A DNA stretch of 64,000 nucleotides from Paracentrotus lividus (Eukaryota > Echinodermata > Echinoidea > Camarodonta > Echinidae): positions 23,258,893 to 23,322,892 of the forward strand of contig CALNVZ010003429.1 of NCBI GenBank assembly GCA_940671915.1. Reading direction: 5' to 3'. Of the stretch, positions 26,401-36,372 are shown piece after piece; within the stretch, counting starts at the first letter, position 1; each line of letters starts with the position of its first letter. The notes beneath the pieces were generated by a model, which was not told where the DNA came from, ran no database searches, and saw only the letters and a list, made by a program, of their open reading frames with translations. Both the position numbers and the translations under genes were made by a program.

Positions 26401-26862
26401 GAGTCCGTCCCTTACCTGGGGAACCCGATTTCAACAAGGAGCTTCAAACACAGGGAGAAACAACGTAGCTAAAACTCTTTTAATGGGAATGTGATGCCGC
26501 AGGGATAAAATATGCCAGACATGAGTTTCATTGGAATTTTCTCGCAAATTGTAGACAAAAGATTTCTGCCTAACTATATGCCATGAGCGTCATGCATGAC
26601 GGACCTGAGCGCTATATAAGAAGCCACCATTATTATTATTATTATTGTTGTTAACTCACATCCTCTGATGTCTGGTCTAGAACCGTCTTCACACGCCTGG
26701 GCCGTATTACACCCTATCCAAAACTTTTCCAGTTCCCCTGTGCGTTCCCTGACATAAATTGATGTGGTTACCAGAGCAAACTCCTCCTCGTTATTGGGTA
26801 TGAAAGGTAGGCCGCCGATCAATTGGCAAGACGACAAAGCTTTGGGGTAGCGCATCTTATCC
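13649..26862 (-). CDS. C-type lectin domain protein gene (partial, three exons found)
   Basis: Three minus-strand exons join in frame: 26,862-26,660, 20,685-20,563 and 13,801-13,649. The first two form most of a C-type lectin fold: SSCQLIGGLPFIPNNEEEF (the usual Cys with the Gly-Gly-hydrophobic-Ile turn), FWIGC (the WIG core), then WWPWDNDPGTGGC and a closing C...C...CE. The third adds a Lys/Pro stalk with two KPRTxP repeats and four Cys. The junction phases agree (1 to 1 twice). Secreted or membrane CTLD proteins usually bind sugars or microbes. The EPN/QPD-type sugar motif is not clear here, so the ligand is unknown. The 5' exons (signal peptide, first CTLD strand) and the 3' end were not found. 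Introns of 6-7 kb are full of mobile DNA. Confidence 0.7.
14300..14686. mobile_element. ~385-bp MITE with ~45-bp inverted ends
   Basis: CGCCTCACACTGTGCAATTT on the left and its inverse GCACAGTGTGAGGCGGG on the right, extending inward as GCGATGCGATTTT facing AAAATCGCATTGC. The interior includes two GTGACGTCA-type words. No coding frame is present. It lies in an intron of the CTLD gene. Confidence 0.75.
14920..15047 (+). mobile_element. Truncated family B MITE fragment
   Basis: TAGAAAACTAATCATATCTC and GATACCAGGTTGTGATTCAT match the 3' half of the copies at 1,971-2,398 and 38,500-38,978, with a small internal deletion. It ends ACAGTCTGTA just before the next foldback element begins. Confidence 0.65.
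15056..17215. mobile_element. 2.2-kb foldback element with TTCCGAAGGTTCG end repeats
   Basis: Both ends are arrays of short units built on TTCGTTATTCCGAAGG (left, 15,060-15,260) and the inverse CCTTCGGAATAACGAA (right, 17,010-17,200). Inner arms also face each other: GCATGTATTGCATC at 15,366 opposes GATGCAATACATGC at 16,453, and GGCGACTTCCACCGATAAA opposes TTTATCGGTGGAAGTCGCC. The centre has ~125-bp direct repeats including AAATAAAGACGGAGCGGAT. No protein frame is present. Nearly the whole unit can pair with itself. Confidence 0.75.
17300..17430. repeat. (AT)n microsatellite
   Basis: A long run of ATATAT with short interruptions. Its length is probably approximate. Confidence 0.9.
17449..17645 (+). 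mobile_element. ~195-bp inverted-repeat segment with hammerhead-like core
   Basis: AGTCTAGGACAAGCTT on the left is the inverse of AAGCTTGTCCTAGAACTT on the right, with one mismatch and one extra base. Between them lies CTGATGA (17,567), a short GGC/GCC stem, and GAAA (17,588) followed by GCTTG, which can pair with the flanking CAAGC. These are the conserved boxes of a hammerhead ribozyme, which is known from Penelope-like retroelements. Stem I is not convincing, so this is a candidate only. Confidence 0.4.
17736..18217 (-). mobile_element. Mariner-type MITE, family B copy 3 (inverted)
   Basis: It starts CAGTCCTGTGTCAAATAAA and ends TTTACACAGACTG with TA outside. The interior is the reverse complement of the copies at 1,971 and 38,500 (for example the inverse of GGCATGGGACGGCGTGCGA). 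The 100-codon open frame inside is repeat-derived. Confidence 0.75.
18222..19220. mobile_element. Tc1-like non-autonomous element, 999 bp
   Basis: It begins CAGTGGTGGCCAAAATTATT and ends with the exact inverse, AATAATTTTGGCCACCACTG, flanked by TA on both sides. CAGTG ends and a TA target are typical of Tc1 elements. There is no transposase frame; the interior is unique-looking AT-rich sequence. It abuts family B copy 3 on one side and another TA-flanked element on the other. Confidence 0.85.
19223..20069. mobile_element. 847-bp foldback element with TA flanks
   Basis: The arms are about 400 bp each: TACCGAGTGAGTCAGAAAAA faces a TGACTCACCCGGTA end, GATGCGGGAGGAGTTACTC faces its inverse, and GGGGTGTTGTTACACATATTG faces CAATATGTGTAACAACACCCC in part. 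TA borders both ends. No coding capacity is present. Confidence 0.8.
20070..20562. other. AT-rich intronic sequence
   Basis: Simple TTATTA stretches and T-runs lie between the TA-flanked elements and the CTLD exon. No gene or element end was recognised. Confidence 0.5.
20563..20685 (-). CDS. CTLD gene exon: C-terminal third of the lectin domain
   Basis: 123 nt, phase 1 to 1, with acceptor CTCAAAAG and donor AAAG|GTAATT. It encodes WWPWDNDPGTGGC, then C, then the D-K-C-T-S-T-C run and LALCELDK. The W-P-W-D and closing Cys-x-Cys-Glu pattern is the end of a C-type lectin domain. Joined to the 26.7-kb exon it restores the order WIG, Gly, W, Cys, Cys-Glu expected for the fold. Confidence 0.7.
20686..21084. 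other. Intronic sequence, no feature recognised
   Basis: AT-rich sequence between the CTLD exon and the repeat starting near 21,085. Open frames here have no recognisable similarity. Confidence 0.5.
21085..21400. repeat. Decayed repeat with GAGCTGAAA units
   Basis: It opens with GCAGGCCCGTAACTAGGA and contains three spaced units with GCGCGAAGGCACCGAGCTGA, GCGGAACGCGAAGTCC and GTCGCCGAGCTGAAAG. This suggests an old tandem of about 100-120 bp. No ends were defined. Confidence 0.45.
21990..22196. repeat. GAGACGTC-rich dispersed module, copy 2
   Basis: It carries GAGACGTCTACCG, GAGCGTCTCCGATACG, CTGAGACGTCG and the end AAGTGAGATACCACC, which also closes the copy at 9,070. It abuts the tandem element array directly. 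Confidence 0.6.
22197..26369 (+). mobile_element. Head-to-tail array of five copies of TIR element family A
   Basis: Each unit starts GGCCTGTCCCACAGGAGG and ends with the inverse CCTTCTGTGGGACAGG, giving inverted ends of about 40 bp. Units run approximately 22,197-23,253, 23,254-24,087, 24,088-24,941, 24,941-25,807 and 25,807-26,369. The last is internally deleted. Unit boundaries form palindromes, the cleanest at 24,918-24,968. Shared interior blocks come in the same order in every unit (for example GACTTGCTTCCACGCAA, then GATGGCGGCCTGTCGCC). Many one-base indels separate the copies, and the 60-140-codon frames here are not genes. A reversed partial copy opens the window. Confidence 0.85.
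26370..26659. other. Intronic sequence of the CTLD gene
   Basis: Unique-looking sequence with a short (ATT)n run near 26,630-26,650. No feature is supported. Confidence 0.5.
26660..26862 (-). CDS. CTLD gene exon: middle of the lectin domain
   Basis: 203 nt with acceptor AACAATAACAG and donor GGAT|GTGAGT, phase 2 to 1. It encodes DKMRYPKALSSCQLIGG, then FIPNNEEEF, then EKFWIGCNTAQACEDGSRPD. The Cys followed by Gly-Gly, the Glu-Glu-x-Phe turn and the W-I-G core are C-type lectin landmarks. An alternative without this donor would read GCEL and run into an ATT repeat, which is less likely. Confidence 0.7.
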
Positions 26863-27219
26863 CTGTTATTGTTACTATTGCTTGTAAACCTATAGCATCC
26901 ATGTCCTATGGTTTCCCATTCACTGGGGCACGCCCCATCTTAGCGATATAAAAACAAGACAAGAAAGCAAGGGGTATTTTATTAAATTCATATTGATAGT
27001 TTTATTCTTTCGCGAAATATCACAATGCTCATCCTAACAACAACAACAAAAAACAAAAAAACAAAAAACAAAAACAAAAAAGATGTCGATTTCAATTTTT
27101 TCAAACTCTTTCCAATCAATTTTTTTTCACTTGGCCAATCAATATAATAATGTCTTGTTAAGCGTGTCTTTTTTAGAAGCGGTCGTTCAAATTAACAGAA
27201 AATTTTTTTTGAGCATTAA
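26863..27219. other. Spacer with A-rich low complexity
   Basis: A run of AACAAAAACAAA units lies at about 27,040-27,080. No exon for the start of the lectin domain was recognised. Confidence 0.5.
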
Positions 27220-27420
27220 TTTGGGTATCTCACTAGCCATGAGATGGGTTTAAGACGAGTCGATGAGACGTTTCAGGGACGGCTCCTGAGTCTTCACGAT
27301 GTCTGGTGTGTCTCCGCGACATCTCATGAGTCGCAGGAAAATCGAGCATGTTCATAATATTTGAGATTTTGTCCGACTCAGAAAAATCTTTGAGACGTCT
27401 CCGAGGAATTTGGTATACGT
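27220..27420. repeat. GAGACGTC-rich dispersed module, copy 3
   Basis: It starts GGGTATCTCACT (the inverse of the usual AGTGAGATACC end), followed by GATGAGACGTTTCAGG, GTGTCTCCGCGACATCTCAT and GAGACGTCTCCGAGG. It is therefore inverted relative to the other two copies. Confidence 0.55.
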
Positions 27421-27811
27421 TAAAACTTGAATTAATAAGTAGAGTTATTCATTTACTAGTTAAAATTAATGTGCTATTCTCATTTGAAAATGTTATATTT
27501 GATGATGCTCTTTATTTACCACACGTCAAACGAAATTGGATGATAAACAAAGTGAGAAATTAGTGCCCTGTAACATAAAATAGATATGATTTTTTTTTTT
27601 AAGTATGTTTTTATTTCTTCCAAACAGTACAACATAACAAACAATGAACGTACATTGTATTCATACTACAGAGATAATTGTTCATAATAAAACAAATCAT
27701 AATATCAATTATATCACTGTGCATTTTATAATACAGCAATGTAAAACAAAACTTATACACCGTTAAGGCACATTAAACATTAAATAGAAAAAAAAAACGA
27801 TGGAAGAATTA
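27421..27811. other. AT-rich spacer
   Basis: No gene or repeat end recognised. Confidence 0.5.
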
Positions 27812-29796
27812 TATATAAACACAACACAAAAAGAAAGTTCCACCTATTTCAGATATCAATAATTTTTGAACCAGGAGGAATTTTAAAAATCTAATTATAT
27901 GTCCATGTAGGGAATTTAATTAGCTACTACAGGAGCGAATTTTAGGAAAAATCATCAAGTCATGCTCAAGTGATTAATGGTTGAATGCAAAAATGTCATT
28001 TTTTGAAGTTCACAAGCCTAAAATCACAACTTTGATTCAATGTTATCGGACCCATTTTCAGATTTTAAACAATTTACACGTCAGAATGTATGCAAAACGT
28101 GCTTCCCAGCATACGGAAAAGAAATTTGCTTCAAATTTCACGGTTGAGTGAGCATGCAGCAAAAATTGCCCAAACTGCGATTTTTACTTCTTTGCCACGG
28201 TATAATCGATCAAATGTGAGGGAATTCCTGTTTTGGAAGTGTATGCAACCAATATCCATCCATTCACGGTTGAATGAACCCATCAATCAACCAAAAAATA
28301 GGTCATTTTAGAATTACGAAGAGCCATTGTAGTAACACTAGAAAGCATCTCAATAACATTTCTGGGGTTTTATTTATATTCTTTGGGCACGTGTCAATGA
28401 TCCTATGGCATTTATTTAAAAATTCATGCTTCAGTGAGCACGTGAGACTGGAAAAGCCCTTTTCTCACGTACGGACTAAAATTCAAATTCTTACTTTGAT
28501 TGAATATAACGATTCTTTGCGGGCAGTACTTTTGATTTTATTTCCATAAAAATCCCGATGTTTCACGCCTCAGTGGGCACAAGATACTAGAAAATCATGA
28601 AAATAAGAAGAAAGTTTCGGGCTTCGTCATGGTTCAGTGACTTTTCGAATACGTAATCTGAGTAACGATCATGTTAGTTAGACGCCAGTTGAAGCTATGT
28701 GCAAAGTTTCATAAAATAATTCACAGTCAAATGGACAAAAACTGACAATTGAAATATGCCAAATTTCACTTTTGTTAAACTTTTGTTAAACCTCTGTACA
28801 TAAAGTCAATGGAGGAGGAAATCAATACCTGACAAATGTGAAATTCGGCCAATTTCATTGATGATTATTGTTAATTCTACCGTGAGTTATGTCACGAAAC
28901 TTGGCACACAGCTTCAACTGATCTCCAACTAACATGATCTTGATTCAAATTACGTATTCGAAAAGTCACTGAACCATGACGGAGCCCGAAACTTTTTTCT
29001 CATTTGCATGATTTTTTTGTATCTTGTGCCCACTGAGGCGTGAAACATCGGGATTTTTGTAAAAATAAAATCAAAAGTACTCCCCGAAAAGAATTGTTAT
29101 ATTCAATCAAAGTAAGAATTTGAATTTTAGTCCGTACGTGAGAAAAGGGCTTTTCCAGTCCCACGTGCTCACTGAAGCATGAATTTTTAAATAAATGCCA
29201 TAGGATCATTGACATGTGCTCAAAGAATATAAATAAAACCCCCAAAATGTTATTGAGATGCTTTCTAGTGCATAAAATTACTACAATAGCTCTTCGTAAT
29301 TCTAAAATGGCCTATTTTTTGGTTGATTTGATTGATGGGTTCATTCACCGTGAATGGATGATATTGGTTGCATACACTTCCAAACAGGAATTCCCTCACA
29401 TTTTATCGATTATACCATGGCAAAGAAGTAAACATCACAGTTCGGCAATTTTTGCTGCATGCTCACTCAACGTGAAATTTGAAGCAATTTCGTTTCGTAT
29501 GTTGAAGCACGTTTTTGCATACATTCTGACGTGTATAATTGTTTAAATCTGAAAATGGGTCCGACATCATTGAATCAAAGTTGTGAATTTAGAACTTGTG
29601 AACTTCAAAAACGACATTTTTGCATTCAACCATTAATCACTGAAGCATGACTTGATGATTTTTCTTAAAATTCGCTCCTATGGTAGCTAATTATAATTCC
29701 TACATGGACATAATATTAGATTTTTAAATTCCTCCTTGCTCAAAAATTATTGATATCTGAAATAGGGGGAACTTTCTTTTTGTTTTGTGTTTATAA
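27812..29796. mobile_element. ~2-kb foldback element, arms of almost 1 kb
   Basis: The left end TATAAACACAACACAAAAAG-type sequence faces the right end CTTTTTGTTTTGTGTTTATA. The arms then match inward throughout: GATATCAATAATTTTTGA opposes TCAAAAATTATTGATATC, TTCACGGTTGAGTGAGCATG opposes CATGCTCACTCAACGTGAA, and CGAATACGTAATCTGA opposes the 28,955 region. The loop at about 28,745-28,860 is short. No transposase is present; the open frames appear as mirror pairs (for example 28,274-28,549 and 29,000-29,245) and are not genes. Confidence 0.85.
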
Positions 29797-32700
29797 AAGA
29801 AAAGAGGGAAACTTATATTAAAGTTCCTCCGCTATTTTCACTCTGAACGATACGATTATCTTACGATCGATTGTATCTCTTAGTTCACAGTTTTACCATA
29901 GACTTTGAATCGTAAAGATGTCGATGCTCTATATGTTACAGGGACAGGAAAAACAAAACACTTACCAGTCAACCCATCTTCAAAGAGACCAGTGCTACTA
30001 GAGAACAGTGAACATCATGTAACAACTTTGAAGTATTTTACGAAAGCTAGTGACGAATAATCTGAATTTTGCTTATCGATTTCTATGTCAGATTATATTA
30101 GTTACCATCGGACTATGTGGTGCGAACAAGACAACGTTGATAATCGCTTACTCTTTAAAAAAAAAAAAAATCATGTATTTTATAAATTCATACATGTTTT
30201 AAGGAGCATCAGGTGACAACAATCTTCCATCAACATTGCAGTTTATGGGGCTCCAAAGTTATTGGGATTGAAGCTGCAAATGTTGATGAAGTTTGTCACG
30301 TATTGTTGCTATTCCTTGGCACTCAAAATAATGTGCAATTAGTGAACGTTTTTAAGCACATTATGAGTTTTTGAATAACTAAGTAATTTTCTTGTCAAAT
30401 AGTGATTCAAAAAAGAAAGAAAAAAAAAAGAAGAAGAAAAAAAAAAGCATTTAAAATCAGTATTCCCTAGAGCATTGACGCCAGTGCAGCATTTTTAACG
30501 ACTTAATACATGCAATATGCAATTTATTTCCAAACAACAGGCATTGAAGTCTGCTTCGCATGCAGGCAGACTGTCGATGATGTTGCTGTTTCTTGTATAT
30601 ATTTTTGGCGTTCAGTAAGAATTGGCTATTTGCGCTAATCTTGTTGTCGTTTGTTTGGTTTTAGTCTCAGTCAATGATATTTTATAAAACATCTCTTTTC
30701 TAATTAAAGATAAAAATAAACTTACGCGAACAATCAAAATTAATAGTTTGGAAGTAATACTCTTTTATAAAGCGACATAATATGAAGACTACAAATATCT
30801 TTGGATACTACAGCGGCGATAAATAAGCAAAAAAAAAAAACAAACAAAAAAACAAACAAACAAACAAAACAAAACAAAACAAAACAAAACAAAACAAAAC
30901 AAGAAAGAATATAAATTTTGTGTCTGTAAGAACAAAATACAAATTGCTTTGTTTGTTTCTTTTTCTTTTCTTTTTTAAAAACAAGATTCAGACAGAATAT
31001 TTCAGAGGTGTGCATGCTCTTCATAATTTGAGAGTGAAATTAATTAGACAGTCTAAAAATGTATGAATTATTTACATTTACATAAGTTACGCACATTCGG
31101 AATTACCTAATTTCCATCAATAACATTCATGATGTTAGGATTAAATAATGAAGCATTTTAAAATTGAATGGTTTTAATTTTTTTTAATATCTTTCAAATT
31201 CCTTTTAAACAACCGCTTCGATTTTACATGGTTATCAATAATATTTTCGAAATACGGGGATCGACTGTCATGTGAAATTGCATTGATAGTCAAGACAAAA
31301 ACATTTTACCTCACAAACTTTTCTATTCCTTCTCTTTTCTACAAAATAAAATACTAATACTTGGAATTAATAAAACTTTACCTTCTTGCAAGTTTTTTAT
31401 CCAGACCTTCGGTATTGCATTTCTTTACTTAAAGAAATCAAACAAGACATCTCCTTTTGCATTTTAATTTTTCAGAATTTTTTTTTTAGAAAAGGAAGGC
31501 ATATTGAGACTACAAAAAGTGCAAAAACCAATGGCAACATGACTACTGATATGAAGAGCGCCAACTAGGAAATAAATACTCTGAACTCCTTTTTGAGGGG
31601 TTTTTTTTTGGGGGGGGGGGCAGGCTCGTCGCCCCCGGATCCGCGCCTGTACATTTGCATGATATACAAGATAAGTTTATGCTTTTGCATTGCAAAAACA
31701 AACCCAAAACACAATGCAGATATCTAATATAGCTATGCTCTGAAATTTTCAAAAAGTTGAAATTTGATAAATGTGATAGTTATGAAAATGGAATAAAATG
31801 TGTAGGCGGATGCTAATGTACAAACAAAGTAGCCTTTAAAAATAATGGCATCGGTGTTTTGTCTAGCTAGGGGAAAAACCTCTAAAAGATCAATTGTATG
31901 TCAATCAATCTTAGGTAAATACCACTAAAATCAATGTATTTGTATTTGGAGCTCTATTTCACTGCTGTAACTGTTGACATTAATCTTTTCATTCAGAAGG
32001 GATGTACAATCGATGTTTGCATGACCATTACCGCAATATGGCAGGGTAATAATTTAATTCTGATGAAAAGGTCTATTTTTAGAATATTCTTTAAGAAAAT
32101 TTGTATGATTGACTGAAATGGCAGCTCCAGTTAGAAAATCGATTCATTCTAAAGGTTAAACGTTTATGACATAGTTTTTGTCAACAGTAAACACTTGTAT
32201 TATCGAAAACAAAAGCACAACGGCCAAAGATCGGCCTAGTAAACAATAATTCTCGTGCACCTCGTAAGACTTTGCTTATTACCTTCCGAAGAGTTCCTTT
32301 ATTACATAACTTAAATGACATTTTTTTGTTAAAGTCAGTATTGCTTTGCCATTCAATTAATCATGTCAATTGATGTGATTTTGTTCTTGATAGACTATTG
32401 TGCACATATATTTCATTTTGAATAAAGTTATCAATCAAGTTTTTCCAAACGTATCACAGTGAAGTTAAAACCACGATATAACTTTAAAATTATATATTTG
32501 GCATAATGAGCAACTAATGATATGCGGAATATATGTTCATTTATTTTTTCATTCATTTATTCTATATTTTTATTCATTTATGTATTCATTTATTTTTATT
32601 ATTTATTATTATTATTATTATTATTACTATTATCATTATTATTATTATTATTTCTTATTTTATTTTATCTATTTATTTATTTTTTTGTTTGAGGGGGGGG

Positions 32701-33690
32701 GGGGGGTAGTAATGCCATAAGTTGACACCGAATGTTTCATAGGACCTTCGACCGACTCAAAACCGAAAAAAAAATCACTCCATGCACTGAATGGAGTCTG
32801 AGAAATCGTTTTGGAGTCCATTTGTTTTCTTTCCCTTTTTTGGTCAGTGTTGTGAATTCCATTGCGTTACCAATTTATTTGTGACGTTGTAATGATATCA
32901 ATATAGAATAGAAGGTCAGTAATTGCAGCATCGATGTTTTTCAAAAACGCATCGCACAGAAATCTAATATCGACTTTTAATTGGACACATTTCGCAATCA
33001 ACGCATATAATAATGAAAGTTATGCGCATTCGTAATGAAAATCATTTTAACCGTTGGATATAACCACTATACATGTAAACGAGGAAGAAAGCGTACCTGA
33101 CTGGAGAGATTGTCATCATTCTTGATCTTAGAGAGACACAAGGATTTTCAAGAAATCTTCCTACTAGACATTCCGGACAATCTTAAACGATCGCCACACC
33201 CCGGGATTAATGGCAAGTTGAATTATTTACATAATATTGTATATTGCACATTTCCTCCAAACATTCCTCTTTATCTTTCCCTCCTCCTTTTCTTTCTTTA
33301 ACAATTACTTTAAAAAAAAAAAAATTCACTGTAATTATATTTATTACCATTATACATGTTTTGTTTGTAATTATGTTGATACAGTATAATTTCATTAACC
33401 GATTAACTATTCATTCATCACTAGAGGTCTATAAAACCTCCTTTTTTTTAGCAGGCTGTTATTTATAATTTTTATATACAAAACATTTTGAACTGTTACC
33501 GTTATTCTTGTTTTCATATTCTTTGTGTTTGTTATTTACTATTCATTTGAATATCACATTTGCGGAAAAACGATAATCTTCAAAACCTGAACATTGATGT
33601 TTCTATCATTTATGTTACCTTAAATTATTATGCCTCCTTGAACATGGTGATTTTATCGGTAAAAAACTTGCAGGGTAGAAGAAAAAACAA
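29797..33690. other. AT-rich intergenic/intronic stretch, no supported gene
   Basis: It contains an (AAAAC)n microsatellite at about 30,830-30,902, a TTA/ATT-rich run at 32,590-32,685, and G-runs at 31,610 and 32,690. The missing 5' exons of the CTLD gene may be here, but nothing with the right phase and Cys/Trp content was recognised. One 32-nt exon-like unit (29,997-29,966, minus strand) was considered and not accepted. Confidence 0.45.
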
Positions 33691-33869
33691 AACAAATAAA
33701 ACTAATAAACAAAGTACAGATAATAGTTCAGAATGATAAGGGTCCTTAGTAATGTTCGGTTTAGAATTAGAAGGGTCCATTATGATATTAAAGTCGGGTT
33801 AAGAAAACAAGGACATGGAGGAGGTCCCAAAGTCAAGTTCGGTTCAGAATGAAAAGAATCCGTAGTTAT

Positions 33870-34983
33870 TTTTTTTTTCTTTCACCCATAACAGGTGCAT
33901 TTATTCACAAAAATTTCACATATTCACAAAATTCAAAAATACATTTCCAACTCAGCAGGCAAATTATACATTTTTTCCTTTCCTTTTTTCATAAGAACAT
34001 TATTGACATCTATTCTTAGTTTCAGTTCCTTCACAAAAGTAAACCATAGTTTTTTCCTTCTTTCTTCTTTACCATATTCGTTTCTCAGAATTAACATTTT
34101 ATAAATACTCCAAAGAGCAATAGTAATTATGTCATCGATCTCATTTTCTTTGTAATTTTTCATCAAAATATTAATATTAAAACACATGTCAACATTGTAT
34201 ACAAATTTAACCATAATGAATAATTTATCGAAGAAAGGTATGTTTACTGAACAGTTCAAAAAAGCATGGGATAAATCTTCCTTGATATTGCGAACTTCGC
34301 AAATATCAGTGTTACTTAGTTTCCAATGAAACAATCTCCTTTTAGTAGGAATCAGGTTATATAACAATTTGAAGTTGAATTGTTTCAGTTTGTTTTCTTT
34401 TATATTTTTCAGATTTCTTTTAAACACATTTTTCCAGTTTATAGGGTTATCAATCAAATTCGCCCAGTATGTGGGACCGTCACTGATCTTTTCTTCTGTT
34501 AAAAGGATTTTATAAAATAATTTACTAGAACAGTCTTGAAGTTGTGTTTCTTTTTCACGGTGACGCAATGGTATTTTTTTTAATGTCTAACGTACTTGCC
34601 TCTTTTAAATTATTCATCCACACTTTTGGTATCGTCTTTTGTATTTTAGAATAGTCAAACAAAGCTTTCGCTTTTGTTCTCTCGGACTGCATTTTTTCTT
34701 TTAGTTGCGTGAGAGTTACAAATCTTCCATCCATGCAAATGTCTGTAAGAAAAATTATCCTACTTACATACCAATCTCTGTAGAAAAGTGGTTGCTTATT
34801 ATGAACAATATATTTGTTATACCATAAAATCTGTTTATTTGAATATAAATCTTCTTTTCTAATAATGTCTTTTAAATGTGACCATGCTTGTAAAATTTCG
34901 ACATAAAATCTTGGCAATTTGTCAACAAACCATTTTTCTATCATGTTACAGTTCAAAATTAGTCTGAGGCCTCCAAGTCTTTC
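33870..34983 (-). mobile_element. 5'-truncated L1/Tx1-like LINE with target-site duplication
   Basis: AGAATCCGTAGTTAT occurs exactly on both sides (33,855-33,869 and 34,984-34,998), a 15-bp target duplication. The plus-strand T-run at 33,869 is the poly(A) tail of a minus-strand insertion. Truncation at the right is typical of target-primed reverse transcription. The target lies inside the 33-bp minisatellite, so that array is older than this insertion. Confidence 0.88.
33933..34983 (-). pseudogene. LINE ORF2 C-terminal region, frameshifted
   Basis: Reading right to left, the protein starts inside RLGGLRLILNCNMIEKWFVD and continues in one frame to 34,555. It then shifts frame near 34,560 and runs to a stop at 33,933. 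The second part contains KLLYNLIPTKRRLFHWKLS, then a C...H...C knuckle, all typical of the region after the reverse transcriptase in L1/Tx1-clade LINEs. The endonuclease and catalytic RT motifs are absent because of 5' truncation. It cannot move by itself. Confidence 0.8.
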
Positions 34984-36133
34984 AGAATCCGTAGTTATAG
35001 TTTTTTTGGGAATGACAGGGGTCCTTAGTAAAGTTCGGGTGGGAATGAGAAGGGTCCTTAGTAAAGTTCGGTTGGGAATGAGAAAAGTCCTTAGTAAAGT
35101 TCGGTGGGTAATGAGAAGGGTCCTTAGTAAGGTTCGGTTGGGAATGAGAAGTCCTTATAAAGTTCGGTTGGGAATGAGAGGGTCCTTAGTACAAGTTCGG
35201 TTGGGAATGAGAAAGAGGTCCTTAGTAAAAGTTCGGTTGGGAACTGAGAAGGGTCCTATAAATTCGGTTGGGAATGAGGAAGGGTCCTTAGTTAAGTTCG
35301 GTTGGGATAATGAGAAGGGTCCTTAGTAAAGTCGTTGGGAATGAAAGGGTGCTTAGTAAAGTTCGGTTGGGAATGAGAAGGGTCCTTAGTAAATTTCGGT
35401 TGGGAATGAGAAGGTCCTTAGTAAGGTCGGTGGGGAATTGATGAAGCGTCCTTTAGTAAAGTTCGGTGGGAATGAGGAGGTCCTTAGTAAATTCGGTTGG
35501 GAATGAAGGGTCGCTTGAGTAAGTTCGGTTTGAATGAGAAGGGTCCTTAGTAATGTTCGGTTGCGGAATGAAAGGCTCTTATGATAAAGTTCGGTTGGGA
35601 ATGAAGAAGGGTCCTTAGTAAGGTCGGTTGGGAATGAGAAGGGTCCTTAGTAAAGTTCGGTTGGGAATGAGAAGGGTCCTTAGTAAGGTTCGGTTTGGAA
35701 ATGAGAAAGGTCCTTAGTAAATTCGGGTGTGGGAATGAGAAAGGTCCTTAGTAAAGTTCGGTTGGAATGAGAAGGGTCCTTAGTAAATGTTCGGTGGGAA
35801 TGAGAAGGTCTTTAGTAAAGTTCGGTTAGCGGAATGAAGAAGGGTCCTTGTAAAGGTTACGTGTTGCGGAAATGAGAAGGGTCTCTTAGTAAGTTCGGTT
35901 GGGAATAGGGCCAGTAAGTGGTGGCAAGGGTCATATTAGTAAAGTTCGGTTGGATGAGAAGGCTCCTTAAGTAAAGTTCGGTTGGAATGAGAAAGGCCTT
36001 AGTAAAGTTCGGGTTGGGAAATGAGAAAGGGCCTTAGTAAAGTTCGATGGGAATGAGAAGGGTCCTTATTAAAGTTCGATGGGAATGAGAAGGGTCCTTA
36101 GTAAATTTCGGTTGGGAATGAGAAGGATCCTTA

Positions 36134-36372
36134 TGCGGCGGTCACAACTCGCCGTACTTTCGACGTGCAACTCCCTACGATGGATTTCGTAGAAAATTCG
36201 TGCAGCGGAGGTACCTTGCAGGTACAATGCATGTACGACGTGCAGGAAGTTTTTACAGTACCATTACTACAGAAACGCAGGAATCGCAGAAGTTGACCCA
36301 GGACCTGTGCGTGCATTGTACATGCAACGCAGGCTACGTTGATGGCACGTGCCCCGTGTTGTGAACGCCGCA
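36134..36372. mobile_element. 239-bp MITE with TTA target duplication
   Basis: The ends are TGCGGCGGTCACAAC and GTTGTGAACGCCGCA. The flanking minisatellite unit shows the empty site: ccTTAGTAAAG becomes ccTTA-element-TTAGTAAAG, so the duplication is exactly TTA. A 3-bp TTA/TAA target is typical of PIF/Harbinger-type elements. The interior is GC-richer than its surroundings and holds internal inverted words such as GTACAATGCATGTAC. The 80-codon frame on its minus strand is not a gene. Confidence 0.88.

Noticed and set aside
28274..29546. Frames of 81-110 codons
   Set aside because: Mirror copies from the foldback arms; same peptide from both arms, no domain.
29966..29997. 32-nt minus-strand exon-like unit with good GT-AG borders (ACTG|GTAAGT)
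   Set aside because: Phases could fit the CTLD gene, but ten residues without lectin features are not enough evidence.
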